Source: an uncultured Anaerolineae bacterium
Lineage (GTDB): Bacteria; Chloroflexota; Anaerolineae; Anaerolineales; Villigracilaceae
Assembly (NCBI GenBank): GCA_937120535.1
Contig: CAKZJX010000096.1
Span: 1 to 32,377, forward strand
Reading direction: 5' to 3'
Length of the DNA stretch: 32,377 bases
Both the position numbers and the translations under genes were made by a program. Positions within the stretch are counted from its first letter, which is position 1. Each line of letters opens with the position of its first letter. The notes below the pieces were generated by a model, which worked only from the letters and a program-made list of their open reading frames with translations, searched no databases and was not told the origin of the DNA. This document shows, in pieces, positions 1 through 9,029 of this stretch.

Positions 1-107
1 TCGCTATCTTTCAAAGTCGGTTGCGGGCCACGCTGCCGAAGCCGCTTACCTTGGAGATAATCGTCAATCAAGCAGAACACAGCAATGATAAATGTGGTAA
101 TATCCAT
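1..107 (-). CDS. IS982-family transposase, N-terminus only (runs off window)
   Basis: Reading the minus strand from the ATG at 107 gives 35 codons open to the window edge, beginning MDITTFIIAVFCLIDD and continuing through RLRQRGPQPTL. This matches, from memory, the conserved start of IS982-family DDE transposases, which would cut and paste the element. An AGGAG Shine-Dalgarno lies 8-9 nt upstream of the ATG (plus strand 117-121), which supports the start. The catalytic DDE residues lie outside the window, so whether the copy is intact cannot be judged. The element points away from the gene at 167-1102 and its outer end must lie in the roughly 60 bp between them. Confidence 0.8.
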   Translation of the reverse strand, partial: MDITTFIIAVFCLIDDYLQGKRLRQRGPQPTLKDS

Positions 108-165
108 AGTGGAGATCTCCTGAAGATTTTTGGTTTGAACCCTACATTTTCGGGGATCTCCTTTT
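1..165 (-). mobile_element. IS982-like insertion sequence, right end (approximate)
   Basis: This covers the transposase start plus the presumed terminal region. The inverted-repeat boundary is not resolved. Two similar motifs, GGAGATCTCC near 111-120 and GGGGATCTCC at 153-162, lie between the transposase and the next gene and one may belong to the IS end. The other end of the element is outside the window. Confidence 0.45.
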
Positions 166-166
166 C

Positions 167-1102
167 TTGTCAAGGGGGTACAAAAAAAAAAAAACTTGCA
201 CATCGGGTTTCTTAGCTTGCTTCGGACTAGTTTTTCTCCTCTCTGGCGTAAACAGCAACGTTCTGATTCCCGTGCTGTTCGTTGCAATCCTAGCAGTGCT
301 GCTTGTACTGGGTTTTGTCCCCTCCTTATTGAGAACAATCAATCTCTTCACAAAACTCAAGAGCGACCGTGACAATCGCGCCATCCGCCAGGCGCAGGGA
401 CAATTGTCTTTTGACCAAGACCGTTACTGCCTCTGGACCGGTGAACGCTGCCTGCCGCTTCCTTTCAAGGAGCATACCGGCGGACTGATGCCCGGCGCGA
501 CCTATCGGGTCTTTTACCTGGAGCAAAGCGGCTTTGTGCTTTCTGCCGAGCAAGTCTTTGCGGCCAGCCCGGCCCAGGCCCGGGCGGCGTTGCTCAACAT
601 TCTGGCCAAAGCCAACGGCTTTACATCGGAGGATCTGGCCAGCAATCGCAACGGTCAGATTACCGCTTTGCAGCGTCTCAAGCCGCTTGGTCACGTGCTG
701 GGCGGTCTTCTTACCATCCTGATTCCCCTGGGGATAGGCGGCCCGATCGCTTTTTTAGTCTTCTCTGCCGCGAATAACACGGCTTTTCTTCTTGTCTTTC
801 TTATCCCGGCTTTGGCATTGGGAATTTTTGTGCTGACAGGCCTCTGGTCGGTGCTGAACGGATTGCTGGATATGTCCATTTCAGGCCTCCGGCAAATCCA
901 GGGAGTCGGCTACAAGAGAGAAATCATCCGGCGTAGGCGCGGCCGCTCCACGCGCAGTTGTTACTATGTGATCGGCGAGGATCGTTTTCAGGTCAACTAT
1001 CGCGCCTATCTGGCCTTGATGGACGGCTTGGAATATCGCCTCTATTACCTGCCGCGCACCAGAAAAATACTTTCGATCGAGCCGATTGGTATTCTCACTT
1101 GA
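167..1102 (+). CDS. Hypothetical membrane protein with duplicated C-terminal-type module
   Basis: A 311-residue ORF starting at a TTG. The function is not recognised. It has two N-terminal hydrophobic segments (about residues 14-52), a soluble stretch, two more strong membrane segments (about residues 175-235), and a soluble tail. The soluble parts carry two versions of one motif, YRVFYLEQSGFVLSAE and YRLYYLPRTRKILSIE, so the protein is probably built from a duplicated module split by membrane helices. Related proteins occur in Chloroflexota as far as I recall, with unknown role. The start is doubtful: a run of 13 A gives four lysines right after the TTG, and the IS982-like element lies immediately upstream. 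The native N-terminus may have been lost, with the TTG only a fortuitous start. Confidence 0.6.
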   Translation: MSRGYKKKKTCTSGFLACFGLVFLLSGVNSNVLIPVLFVAILAVLLVLGFVPSLLRTINLFTKLKSDRDNRAIRQAQGQLSFDQDRYCLWTGERCLPLPFKEHTGGLMPGATYRVFYLEQSGFVLSAEQVFAASPAQARAALLNILAKANGFTSEDLASNRNGQITALQRLKPLGHVLGGLLTILIPLGIGGPIAFLVFSAANNTAFLLVFLIPALALGIFVLTGLWSVLNGLLDMSISGLRQIQGVGYKREIIRRRRGRSTRSCYYVIGEDRFQVNYRAYLALMDGLEYRLYYLPRTRKILSIEPIGILT

Positions 1103-1115
1103 AAATTCAACTTTT

Positions 1116-1249
1116 ACAGGACGGACAGGATAGGCAGGATAGGCTTTTTTTGGGGCGGGCGCGTATTCGTTGACTCGTGGCCGAGTCTAGCCACCTGACA
1201 GTGGACTGAAGTCCCCGGCTCAGGGCGTTGAAGCCCGCTCGAGCGGGCT
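1116..1249. repeat. REP-like cluster of three hairpins after a short tandem repeat
   Basis: A short direct repeat (GGACAGGATA then GGCAGGATA, about 1123-1144) precedes three consecutive perfect stem-loops: 1172-1187 (GACTCG-TGGC-CGAGTC), 1203-1214 (GGACT-GA-AGTCC) and 1232-1249 (the 18-bp palindrome AGCCCGCTCGAGCGGGCT). The arrangement, 3 prime of a gene and without a T-tract, resembles repetitive extragenic palindromes more than one terminator. It could still protect or end the mRNA of the gene at 167-1102. Confidence 0.5.
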
Positions 1250-1261
1250 GTTCCTTACCTG

Positions 1262-1735
1262 CTAAGCCCCCGCTTCAGCGCCTACCTTCCTTGCCGAAGG
1301 CGCAGCGCGGCGGCCCCACTCGCTCACCCGTCGAAACTGCCATACCGCCAGCAGGAAGAACAGCACCGCATAGCTCGCCAGCGCGGCCAAGGGCAGCAGC
1401 CCCGACTCGAAGCCGAGCAGGCGGACGGCGATGTTCTTGAAGCCGTCCATCGCCTAGGCGACGGGGGTGATATGCCCAACGGCCTAGAACGCCGAGTCGG
1501 TGTACTCCAGCGGCGTCCAGGCTCCGCCCAGGGCAGAGAGAAAACGAACATCAGGATGAGCGCGAAGGCAATCGCCTGTTCCTCGTTCTTGGCCAGCATG
1601 CCAATCAGCAAACCCAGCGAGGCAATGCACAGACTGGCCAGGATTTGCCAGCGCCCAACCGGCGCGGTCAACAGGCGCTGGAGCGAGCAGGTCTTGCGTT
1701 CGGCGACGAGGACGGTGCCGCTGGTCAGCGCATGT
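1262..1735 (-). pseudogene. Decayed ABC-2 type transporter permease
   Basis: Minus-strand frames carry pieces of an ABC-2 permease in family order: VLVAERKTCSLQRLLTAPV, then IASLGLLIGMLAKNEEQA, then (in a second frame) ALGGAWTPLEYTDSAF, then MDGFKNIAVRLLGFESG and a final membrane helix. Three kinds of damage are visible. About 40 residues are missing between the first two pieces. A frameshift lies near 1540, where the reading changes from FSLPWA to FSALGG. Two in-frame TAG codons flank GHITPVA, the second where family members have Trp (AWAMDG). The N-terminal half is absent. The fragment abuts the 3 prime end of the GT87 gene, suggesting a deletion joined them. It once formed the membrane part of an exporter and is now non-functional. 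Confidence 0.75.
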
Positions 1736-2930
1736 TTGTGGTAGGTGGATCGGTGGATGGAGTGCATACCACCTGTCGAGAAAGGAGCATTAGCGCAGTC
1801 AGCGGTAGGAATGGGCTTCCGCTGCGACCGAAAAGACCGAGTAAGATCAGAGGCAGCAACCAGGCGATCGCCGGCCAGAACCAATCTACAGGGCGGATGG
1901 AAGCTGTTGTCAGAAATAGTGGAACAAGCAGCAGGGCAAAATCGTAGTTGAGCAGATAGGGATCGGCCGATAGGGTGATTAAGATGACGGTGCTGATGAA
2001 CGATTCAGGCCGGCGGAAGATCGGGCGGCGGAGGAAGAACAGGCCGGCAAACAGGATGATCAACAGCACCGCACCGATCGGCAGGGCCAAGCTCACATCG
2101 GTACGGCCAATCAGGAGGGCTGTTAATCCTACGGGCAGGCTAGCACATAGGGCGCAGGAAGAGACGCCTGGGAGATGACGGAAATCAAAGAGGGAACGCA
2201 GATAGGCGATCGGCCAGAGAGGATCGGCCAGAAAGCCCAACCCAAAAAGCAAAACGGCAACCACCAGGACGGCCTTGAGCGCGCGGCGAGCGAATTCGCC
2301 ACGATTGAGAAGGAGATAAAGAATAGTTGCGCCAGAGAGAGGACCGCCTAGGTGTGGCTTGAAGGTCAAAAGTGCGGCGGCTAGGGCGGTAAGCTTTGCG
2401 TTGCCGTGGCGGAGGGCGTAATTCATCAACGAGGCGCCGAGAAGAACCGGAAAGATAAATTGTCCCACGTACAGGCTACCGACAACCGGGGCGAATAAGA
2501 TGGCTGCGAGAAATGAAGCAAGACGGGGTGCGGGTCGCCATCCGTCGGTAATCAGCCAAACGGAGATGAGAAGCATGGATAGGTTGAGACCAAACCACAG
2601 GCGTGCCGCGCTTTGTATGGGCAACAGCGCCAGAAACAGAGTAGACAGCGCATACCAGGGTGGATAGGGAAAGGGTAAAACGATAACTTGATCGGGATGG
2701 ACGCCTGCCAGATGAGCGATCAGCTCGGTTTGGGCCGCGTGGTCGTAGAGGGCGATGCCCTGGAGCAGGCCGAGATTGGCATGATAGAGCACTTGAAAAT
2801 CGAGGTAGGGGGGGATGGGGAAAGGGATGAAAAAGATCCATAGGGGAAATGTAAAAAAGAGAAAGAACAGGACGGTGGTTTTGTTCATTAGCATAACCAG
2901 GGAGGGGTAGATCGAGAATGGTTGACGCAT
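1725..2930 (-). CDS. GT87-like polytopic membrane glycosyltransferase
   Basis: A 401-residue protein made almost entirely of hydrophobic helices, about ten in number. The first periplasmic loop reads PPYLDFQVLYHANLGLLQG followed by ALYDH and later FPYPPW, the pattern of GT87 (DUF2029) mannosyl/arabinosyl-type GT-C transferases that use polyprenyl-phosphate sugars. Asp44 is the likely catalytic acidic residue of the first loop. The start is chosen at 2930 because AGGA lies 8 nt upstream; internal ATGs at residues 13 and 15 lack a site. It lies 64 bp downstream of the other GT-C-type gene and is probably co-transcribed with it. Oddity: the last roughly 12 residues run into the permease remnant, so the C-terminal tail may have been created by a deletion. 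The substrate is unknown. Confidence 0.7.
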   Translation of the reverse strand: MRQPFSIYPSLVMLMNKTTVLFFLFFTFPLWIFFIPFPIPPYLDFQVLYHANLGLLQGIALYDHAAQTELIAHLAGVHPDQVIVLPFPYPPWYALSTLFLALLPIQSAARLWFGLNLSMLLISVWLITDGWRPAPRLASFLAAILFAPVVGSLYVGQFIFPVLLGASLMNYALRHGNAKLTALAAALLTFKPHLGGPLSGATILYLLLNRGEFARRALKAVLVVAVLLFGLGFLADPLWPIAYLRSLFDFRHLPGVSSCALCASLPVGLTALLIGRTDVSLALPIGAVLLIILFAGLFFLRRPIFRRPESFISTVILITLSADPYLLNYDFALLLVPLFLTTASIRPVDWFWPAIAWLLPLILLGLFGRSGSPFLPLTALMLLSRQVVCTPSTDPPTTNMR

Positions 2931-2994
2931 CTTGCTATTCCTGGCAGGCAGACCGAAGTGGTTCGGTGGGCCTTTGCCGGCGTGATGGAGGGGT

Positions 2995-4518
2995 TCACTT
3001 TTCTTTGGCGAGGATGATGGCGACCGAATCGTTGTAGCGCAGCGCCCATCCTTCCTGTTTCAGGGCCTTGGCAAGCGGCGCGTTGGGAGGGAGGATGACC
3101 CATTTCACATCGTAGCGTTCCAGCACCTCGTTCCAGCCGCTGCCAGCCAGAAGGGTGTGCTCATATTCTCGCATCAGCTGTTCCCCATAAAAATCGGTTT
3201 GACTATCTACAAACACTTTCTCGCCGGGCCACAGGCGATAGAGAAGGTATCCGCCCCAGTTGATGTCGTTGAACATGTTTCCTGAGGGCGGGTTTTCAAT
3301 CAGCCACGTGGCGGCGGCAACCGGGAAGAGACGCGAATCGAATTCAACTCTCGATTCCTGGTGAACTTGATAGCGGATTGCTGTAAACAGAGCCAATCCT
3401 ACCCCGATCAGAATCGGCCAAACCGCACCCTGCAGCGGACGCTCCAGTGCAGCGACGTTTGCCTCAACCCGTTTCCATCGTTTGGAATGTTCCAAGATAG
3501 GTGCAAGCCATTCTGCCAAAACAGGCGCAGCCGATAAGGCAAAAAGTGGGATGTTGCGTGTAATCCCCAGCGCCAGCAAAGAAAAGCCGGCCAGCAAGAA
3601 CACCAGGGCGGGCGGCAAAGATTTGCGCCTCAGCCAGGTGATCGTTCCAGCTATCCATGTAAGTAGAAGAAGAAGCACAAACGGCCAGGTGCCAGTTTGA
3701 GAGAGATCGGGCGGCCTGGTTTCAACGGTTCGGCTCAGAATGAATATGCTGTTGTTGTTGAGCACAGCTTGCCAGTTGCCCCACAGGGAAGGGGTAGCGA
3801 TTGATGCCATCCAGGCGAACAAGCCGATCAAGGCTAGTTTTTTGCCCTGGTCGGTTAGATGTAAGGAGGATGGGTTGCTTTTTGAGGATTCGGCGAGCCT
3901 CAGTTGGACGGTCTCCCATAACCAACCTGTGAAGTAGGCCAACCACGCCAACATCCCGAAGATAAATCCTCCATGAGCATTGGCCCAGAGGAGCATCAAG
4001 GCCGGAAATCGCCATAGTCCAATTTGTTTTCCCTGTCGAACGCGCTCGAGCCAGGCCAGCCAGATGGCAAGAAAGAGGAAGGTAATCAGGTGGGGACGCG
4101 GAAGCCAGTGTAGAGAGGAGACGGCCGCAGCCAACAGGGAAACCAGAAAGGCGGTCACGGGCCGGCGGCTACGTTGCACGGCGTCCAGGTAGACCACGCC
4201 AAATGATGCGCTAATGATGAACGCGCATACCACGATAACGCCGTCTAGGCCGGCGATGCGGTTGGCCAGCGCGAACCAAACTTGTGTCAGCCATTCATAT
4301 GGGGGTCGCAGTTCTCCGCTTTTGGTGTGGGAAAGAATGTCGGTGGTGGGGATGAGGCGTTGATCGAGGATGAAATTGCCAAGGGCGAGGTGCCGGCCGA
4401 GATCACTATCGAGCGACATCATGCGTGGGCCTAGAATCCACACCGAGAGGAAAAGAGCTGCGAGTAAAGTCTCGCACAGACGAGGGATGAGAAGGAAGAT
4501 CAAGACTCTACTTTTCAT
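2995..4518 (-). CDS. Polytopic GT-C-like membrane protein
   Basis: A 507-residue integral membrane protein with about nine to eleven helices and a C-terminal extracytoplasmic domain. The early loop LDSDLGRHLALGNFILD, the later PYEWLTQVWF and RPHLITFLFLAIW, and the tail containing FNDINWGGYLLYRLWPGE, VFVDSQTDFYGEQL and YDVKWVILPP match a bacterial group of GT-C-fold membrane proteins, usually annotated only as hypothetical or glycosyltransferase family 39-like. The start is placed at 4518 (MKSRVL), where membrane character begins, with GGTGG just upstream; 44 extra codons in frame upstream look non-coding. With the GT87-like neighbour it may add sugars to surface polymers or proteins. Donor and acceptor are unknown. 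Confidence 0.6.
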   Translation of the reverse strand: MKSRVLIFLLIPRLCETLLAALFLSVWILGPRMMSLDSDLGRHLALGNFILDQRLIPTTDILSHTKSGELRPPYEWLTQVWFALANRIAGLDGVIVVCAFIISASFGVVYLDAVQRSRRPVTAFLVSLLAAAVSSLHWLPRPHLITFLFLAIWLAWLERVRQGKQIGLWRFPALMLLWANAHGGFIFGMLAWLAYFTGWLWETVQLRLAESSKSNPSSLHLTDQGKKLALIGLFAWMASIATPSLWGNWQAVLNNNSIFILSRTVETRPPDLSQTGTWPFVLLLLLTWIAGTITWLRRKSLPPALVFLLAGFSLLALGITRNIPLFALSAAPVLAEWLAPILEHSKRWKRVEANVAALERPLQGAVWPILIGVGLALFTAIRYQVHQESRVEFDSRLFPVAAATWLIENPPSGNMFNDINWGGYLLYRLWPGEKVFVDSQTDFYGEQLMREYEHTLLAGSGWNEVLERYDVKWVILPPNAPLAKALKQEGWALRYNDSVAIILAKEK

Positions 4519-4635
4519 GGAGCCACCCAAGGCATGATGACCGGGGTCAGTGAAAGCAGGCTGCTTTTGGGTGTTTCGCCGTTGGGAAAATAGCCGGACT
4601 GGTTTAATTTGTAACTCGGGTGCAATCGGCTCGAT

Positions 4636-4671
4636 CGAAAAGCAGGTCACGTTTGAACGACGTGACCTGCT
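4636..4671 (-). terminator. Rho-independent terminator of rpoD
   Basis: A perfect 12-bp stem, AGCAGGTCACGT (4641-4652) with ACGTGACCTGCT (4660-4671), and a 7-nt loop. It is followed on the minus strand by TTTT and begins 8 nt after the rpoD stop codon. It separates rpoD from the GT-C genes. Confidence 0.85.
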
Positions 4672-4679
4672 GCTTGGTC

Positions 4680-5903
<1,224 letters not shown>

Positions 5904-5931
5904 TCTTCAACACCTCAAATTGATCTGATAA

Positions 5932-5959
5932 AATATAGCATGGCGTTCAAGGTCGCTAA
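5932..5959 (-). promoter_or_regulatory. Candidate rpoD promoter with extended -10
   Basis: On the minus strand TTAGCG (5954-5959), a 16-nt spacer ending in TGC, and TATATT (5932-5937) form an extended -10 promoter about 30 nt upstream of the rpoD start. The -35 match is weak, and the TG motif compensates. Confidence 0.5.
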
Positions 5960-6019
5960 CGAGCCATCCTGTTGCCTACTATAGAATACGACTTTTTGAG
6001 TTGAAATGCAATCCCCTTT

Positions 6020-6673
6020 TTACGGCGTCGGAGTCGCTGAGGGCGTTTCTATGCCCGCAGGGGAGGTCTCGACGTCATCGGAGGGGGGATTCGGGGTTGG
6101 GGTTGGAGTCGGTGATGGTGTGGGCGAGGGGGTCGGCGTTTCGGCGTAGGGAGGCGACTCCAGCAGTGAGAGCAGGGAATCGACACTATGCTTTCTAATG
6201 ACGACGATGCTGCCGTCGTTCTTACGCGCGTAGTATCCGTTGCCGGTAGGGGTCACGTCGCCGATCCAGGCGGTGAGGGTTTGGCCGTTGCTGAACTCGA
6301 CGGTGATGGTATAGGCTGGAGGATCTAGCCCGACATCGGCGGGATTCAGGTCCAGGCGCGTCACCACGCTTAGAGAGGTGAGCTGGCTGGTTGCCGCTTC
6401 CATCGAGCCGGCTTGAGCGGCCGCTTCGATCGGCTCGAGCAATCGCCAGGCCTCCTCCTGACGCACGGCACGTAGGCGATGCCCCTCGCGGCTCTCCAAC
6501 GTTAGGGCAACGACAACCCCTTGATCGGCTGGGAAGAGGAACTCGACCGGCGCTACAGTGGCCGAAGGGGTTGCTTGGGCGGTGGTTGAGTTCGGAGCGT
6601 ATCTTTGGTAGAGCGCGAAGCCGGCCAGCGCCAGGAACAGCGCCAGCATGATCCAAGTTGTTCGTTTGATCAT
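6020..6673 (-). CDS. DUF4340 domain protein, last gene of Gld-type ABC operon
   Basis: A 217-residue protein with an N-terminal membrane anchor (residues 6-22), then a DUF4340-type domain: VEFLFPADQGVVVALTL, LEPIEAAAQAGS, a VGLDPPAYTITVEF strand and VTPTGNGYYARKND. The tail after residue 178 is a TPSPTPSPTPTPTPNPP low-complexity stretch typical of exported proteins of this lineage. It lies 3 bp after the GldG-like gene. DUF4340 proteins usually follow GldG-type genes, so it is probably a periplasmic partner of the ABC complex. Its biochemical role is unknown. It is short for the family, with apparently one domain copy. Confidence 0.8.
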   Translation of the reverse strand: MIKRTTWIMLALFLALAGFALYQRYAPNSTTAQATPSATVAPVEFLFPADQGVVVALTLESREGHRLRAVRQEEAWRLLEPIEAAAQAGSMEAATSQLTSLSVVTRLDLNPADVGLDPPAYTITVEFSNGQTLTAWIGDVTPTGNGYYARKNDGSIVVIRKHSVDSLLSLLESPPYAETPTPSPTPSPTPTPTPNPPSDDVETSPAGIETPSATPTP

Positions 6674-6676
6674 CGC

Positions 6677-8281
6677 TCATCCTCGACGACGTCGTGCTAT
6701 CCAGGCTGCCACACCGGCCGCCAATACCAACCCTGGCAATCCACACACCGAGCCAAGCAGAATGGCCAACCATTGCAATTGACTGGGCGGGATAAAAGTG
6801 CGCTCCAGAGTTGGGCGGGGGGTGATGTCCACTGTGGTTTCCTTATCTATGTTGGCGGCCCAATCTACGGCGTTGATGAACAGGTCGCCGTTGCCGTACA
6901 CATCGAAGCCCTCATCGCCGGCAAAGATCGCATTACCAAAGACCACCAGCCGGCCCTGCGTGGATAGCTTTTCGGCAGCCACTGCTAGGATCAAGGGGCC
7001 GGGCGCGTCTTCCGGATCCAAGGAGACCTGAGCGGTCTCTCGTTCTAGGACGCTGAAATCGGTTTCCCCCCAGGCTTGAGAAGACGGGCTGGTCTGGACC
7101 AAGGGCGTCAAAATCGTCTCTTCGACCGTCTCTTGTTTGAGCTCAATGCTGCGTGCCAGCGGGAAGATGGTGAAGAACATCATGCCGTCGGTGATCGGAT
7201 GACTGGGGCTATATGCAGCGCCGATAGCGTTCTGGGGCATGGTGCTGCTCGTATCCACGATAAAATCGTTGCGTAGGCGAATGCCCCATCGTTGTTCGAG
7301 CGACTCGGTCAATGGTTCGGGCTGATCGCCAAAATCGGTTAGGGGAACTGGTGCGAGCATGGCGACTACACCGCCACCTTGATCGATGAATTGATTGAGC
7401 AAGTCTACTTCGATCTGGGTGAGGGGTTTGATCGGGCCGGCCACGATGACCACATCGGCATCTTCTGGAACACGGTTGTCGGCCAGCAAGCTCAGGGTTT
7501 TAACCGCGTAATTTTTGCTTTCGAGGGTCTCGCGAGCTCGGCTCAGAGCGGTTTGGCCGAAGCCGTTGATGTCCATTTCTCCGTGGCCGGTTAGGAAGTA
7601 GACAGTGCGTGCTTCGGGATTGAGTAGACGATTGATGGCGCGCAGGAGTTCGGCTTCGTCGGCGTAGTCGGCAAGCTCGCGCCGGCCGTTCATCTCCAGC
7701 ACGATTTTGCCGTCGCCCGTCACGCCGGCGTTCTTGGCCTCTACCGGATTGGCTACTGGATCGACAAATCGGAAGTCAAATCTGCCGTTGCTGTTGTTCT
7801 TGATGTTTTGCAGGAGCTGCTGGGCCGAGTCACGCGGCATCTGGGGGGAGTAGTAGGCTGTGGCCGTTATTGGCGCCGGGAGCTTCTTGAGGGTTTCTAG
7901 CGTTTCGGGGGCTAGCGTGTTTTGTTTGTCCTCCGTCAGGTCAGCTAGGTCGCGAGGGTTTTGATAAGCCAGGTAGTTGGCTACAAAGAGAATGCCAAGA
8001 AATGCTATGCTCATCACCAACGCGTTGCTTCCGTAGCGGGTTTGTCGCTTGCTCAGGAAGCTCCGCACAGCATCCGGCGCCACCATGGCGTAGACCAACA
8101 CGCCCAACACCGTTATGGCAGCACTAAGCGAGAGGGCTAGGTTGATTCGATCGGGGTTGGGTGGCGTGTACAGGTCTAGGGCCATCACAACGCGCACCGT
8201 TCCTAGCACGAGGGTGGCGATGAGAGCTAGTAGGGAGATGTAGAGGGGAAGGAAGCGATATGATTTCTGGAGCTGTTTCAT
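6677..8281 (-). CDS. GldG-like ABC transporter auxiliary protein
   Basis: A 534-residue membrane protein of the family called ABC-type transport system involved in gliding motility, auxiliary component. Three or four N-terminal helices are followed by LADLTEDKQNTLAPETL, the usual DLTxxKxxTLxPxT start of the extracytoplasmic domain. Next comes a Rossmann-like part with VYFLTGHGEMDINGFG, DADVVIVAGP and DQGGGVVAML, and finally a single C-terminal helix ending in RRRR. The start at 8281 is chosen because TAATG overlaps the upstream stop and GGAG lies 10 nt before it; a second ATG at 8290 has no spacing for a ribosome site. It acts with the permease and ATPase. Despite the gliding label, substrates in non-gliding bacteria are unknown. 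Confidence 0.85.
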   Translation of the reverse strand: MKQLQKSYRFLPLYISLLALIATLVLGTVRVVMALDLYTPPNPDRINLALSLSAAITVLGVLVYAMVAPDAVRSFLSKRQTRYGSNALVMSIAFLGILFVANYLAYQNPRDLADLTEDKQNTLAPETLETLKKLPAPITATAYYSPQMPRDSAQQLLQNIKNNSNGRFDFRFVDPVANPVEAKNAGVTGDGKIVLEMNGRRELADYADEAELLRAINRLLNPEARTVYFLTGHGEMDINGFGQTALSRARETLESKNYAVKTLSLLADNRVPEDADVVIVAGPIKPLTQIEVDLLNQFIDQGGGVVAMLAPVPLTDFGDQPEPLTESLEQRWGIRLRNDFIVDTSSTMPQNAIGAAYSPSHPITDGMMFFTIFPLARSIELKQETVEETILTPLVQTSPSSQAWGETDFSVLERETAQVSLDPEDAPGPLILAVAAEKLSTQGRLVVFGNAIFAGDEGFDVYGNGDLFINAVDWAANIDKETTVDITPRPTLERTFIPPSQLQWLAILLGSVCGLPGLVLAAGVAAWIARRRRG

Positions 8282-9021
8282 TAGCGCCATCTCCGAATGT
8301 CAATAGACAACGTGCCGACGAATAAGCCCAGGGCGATTAGGCTGAAGAAATAGACCAAGTCGGTCAGGTTGATTTTGCCAACGCTGAGCGAGTCGTAAAA
8401 GTGGGTTTGCAGGTCCAGGTAGCGAAAGATGTCTGCTCCGGTTTGGACGTAATTGGCCGGGAAGCCGACCAGCCACCACAAGGTGATCAGGACGGCTAGG
8501 GTGGCGAAGAAGGCAGCCACTTGGTTGCTGAAAAGAGCTGAGATGCCTACGCCGATCGACAGGAAGGACGCAGCAACCAAGATCAGACCGAGATAGGCGG
8601 TTATCATCAGCCCTTGGTCAATTCCGGGCCGAACCAGAGCGTTGAGGACGATCGGGTATACCAAGGTGATGGCAATGATGGTCAGCATGAACAGGAAGCT
8701 GCCCAACCATTTGCCGACGATTAACTCGATATCGCGCACCGGGGCTGTAAGCAGAAGTTCCATCGTGCCCATGCGGTTTTCATCGGCTAGCAGGCGCATG
8801 GTCAGGGCCGGCGTGGAAAGGACTAGCAAAAACGCAAATGAGCCAGTGATCGGGCGAATATCAGGCACGCTGCCAAAAAAGACGTTTTGAGAAGAAGAAT
8901 AGATGACCAGCGCAAAAATGATGCCCAAGACCAGCAAAATTGCGAAGGCAACCAGGTAGGCGATCGGGCTGATAAAGAAATGATTGTATTCGCGTTTGGC
9001 GATGGTCCAAATGTTTCGCAT
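8281..9021 (-). CDS. ABC-2 permease, GldF-like
   Basis: A 246-residue permease with six predicted helices. It opens with MRNIWTIAKREYNHFFISPIA, a hallmark of this subfamily, and carries DENRMGTMELLLTAPVRD, the cytoplasmic coupling loop that contacts the ATPase. The start is placed at 9021 (ATG, GAGG 7 nt upstream) and not at the GTG at 9033, which overlaps the end of the ATPase gene. The stop shares TAATG with the GldG-like gene, indicating translational coupling. The transported substrate is not evident from sequence. Confidence 0.88.
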   Translation of the reverse strand: MRNIWTIAKREYNHFFISPIAYLVAFAILLVLGIIFALVIYSSSQNVFFGSVPDIRPITGSFAFLLVLSTPALTMRLLADENRMGTMELLLTAPVRDIELIVGKWLGSFLFMLTIIAITLVYPIVLNALVRPGIDQGLMITAYLGLILVAASFLSIGVGISALFSNQVAAFFATLAVLITLWWLVGFPANYVQTGADIFRYLDLQTHFYDSLSVGKINLTDLVYFFSLIALGLFVGTLSIDIRRWR

Positions 9022-9029
9022 AAAGCACC

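Noticed and set aside
167-205. Programmed frameshifting at the 13-A run
   Set aside because: No alternative upstream or -1 frame product of interest is visible; the run is more simply an IS boundary or N-terminal artefact.
1761-1774. 14-bp sequence AGTGCATACCACCT also present near 28707 in dprA
   Set aside because: In dprA it encodes a normal part of the C-terminus; one shared 14-mer is compatible with chance and no longer homology flanks it.
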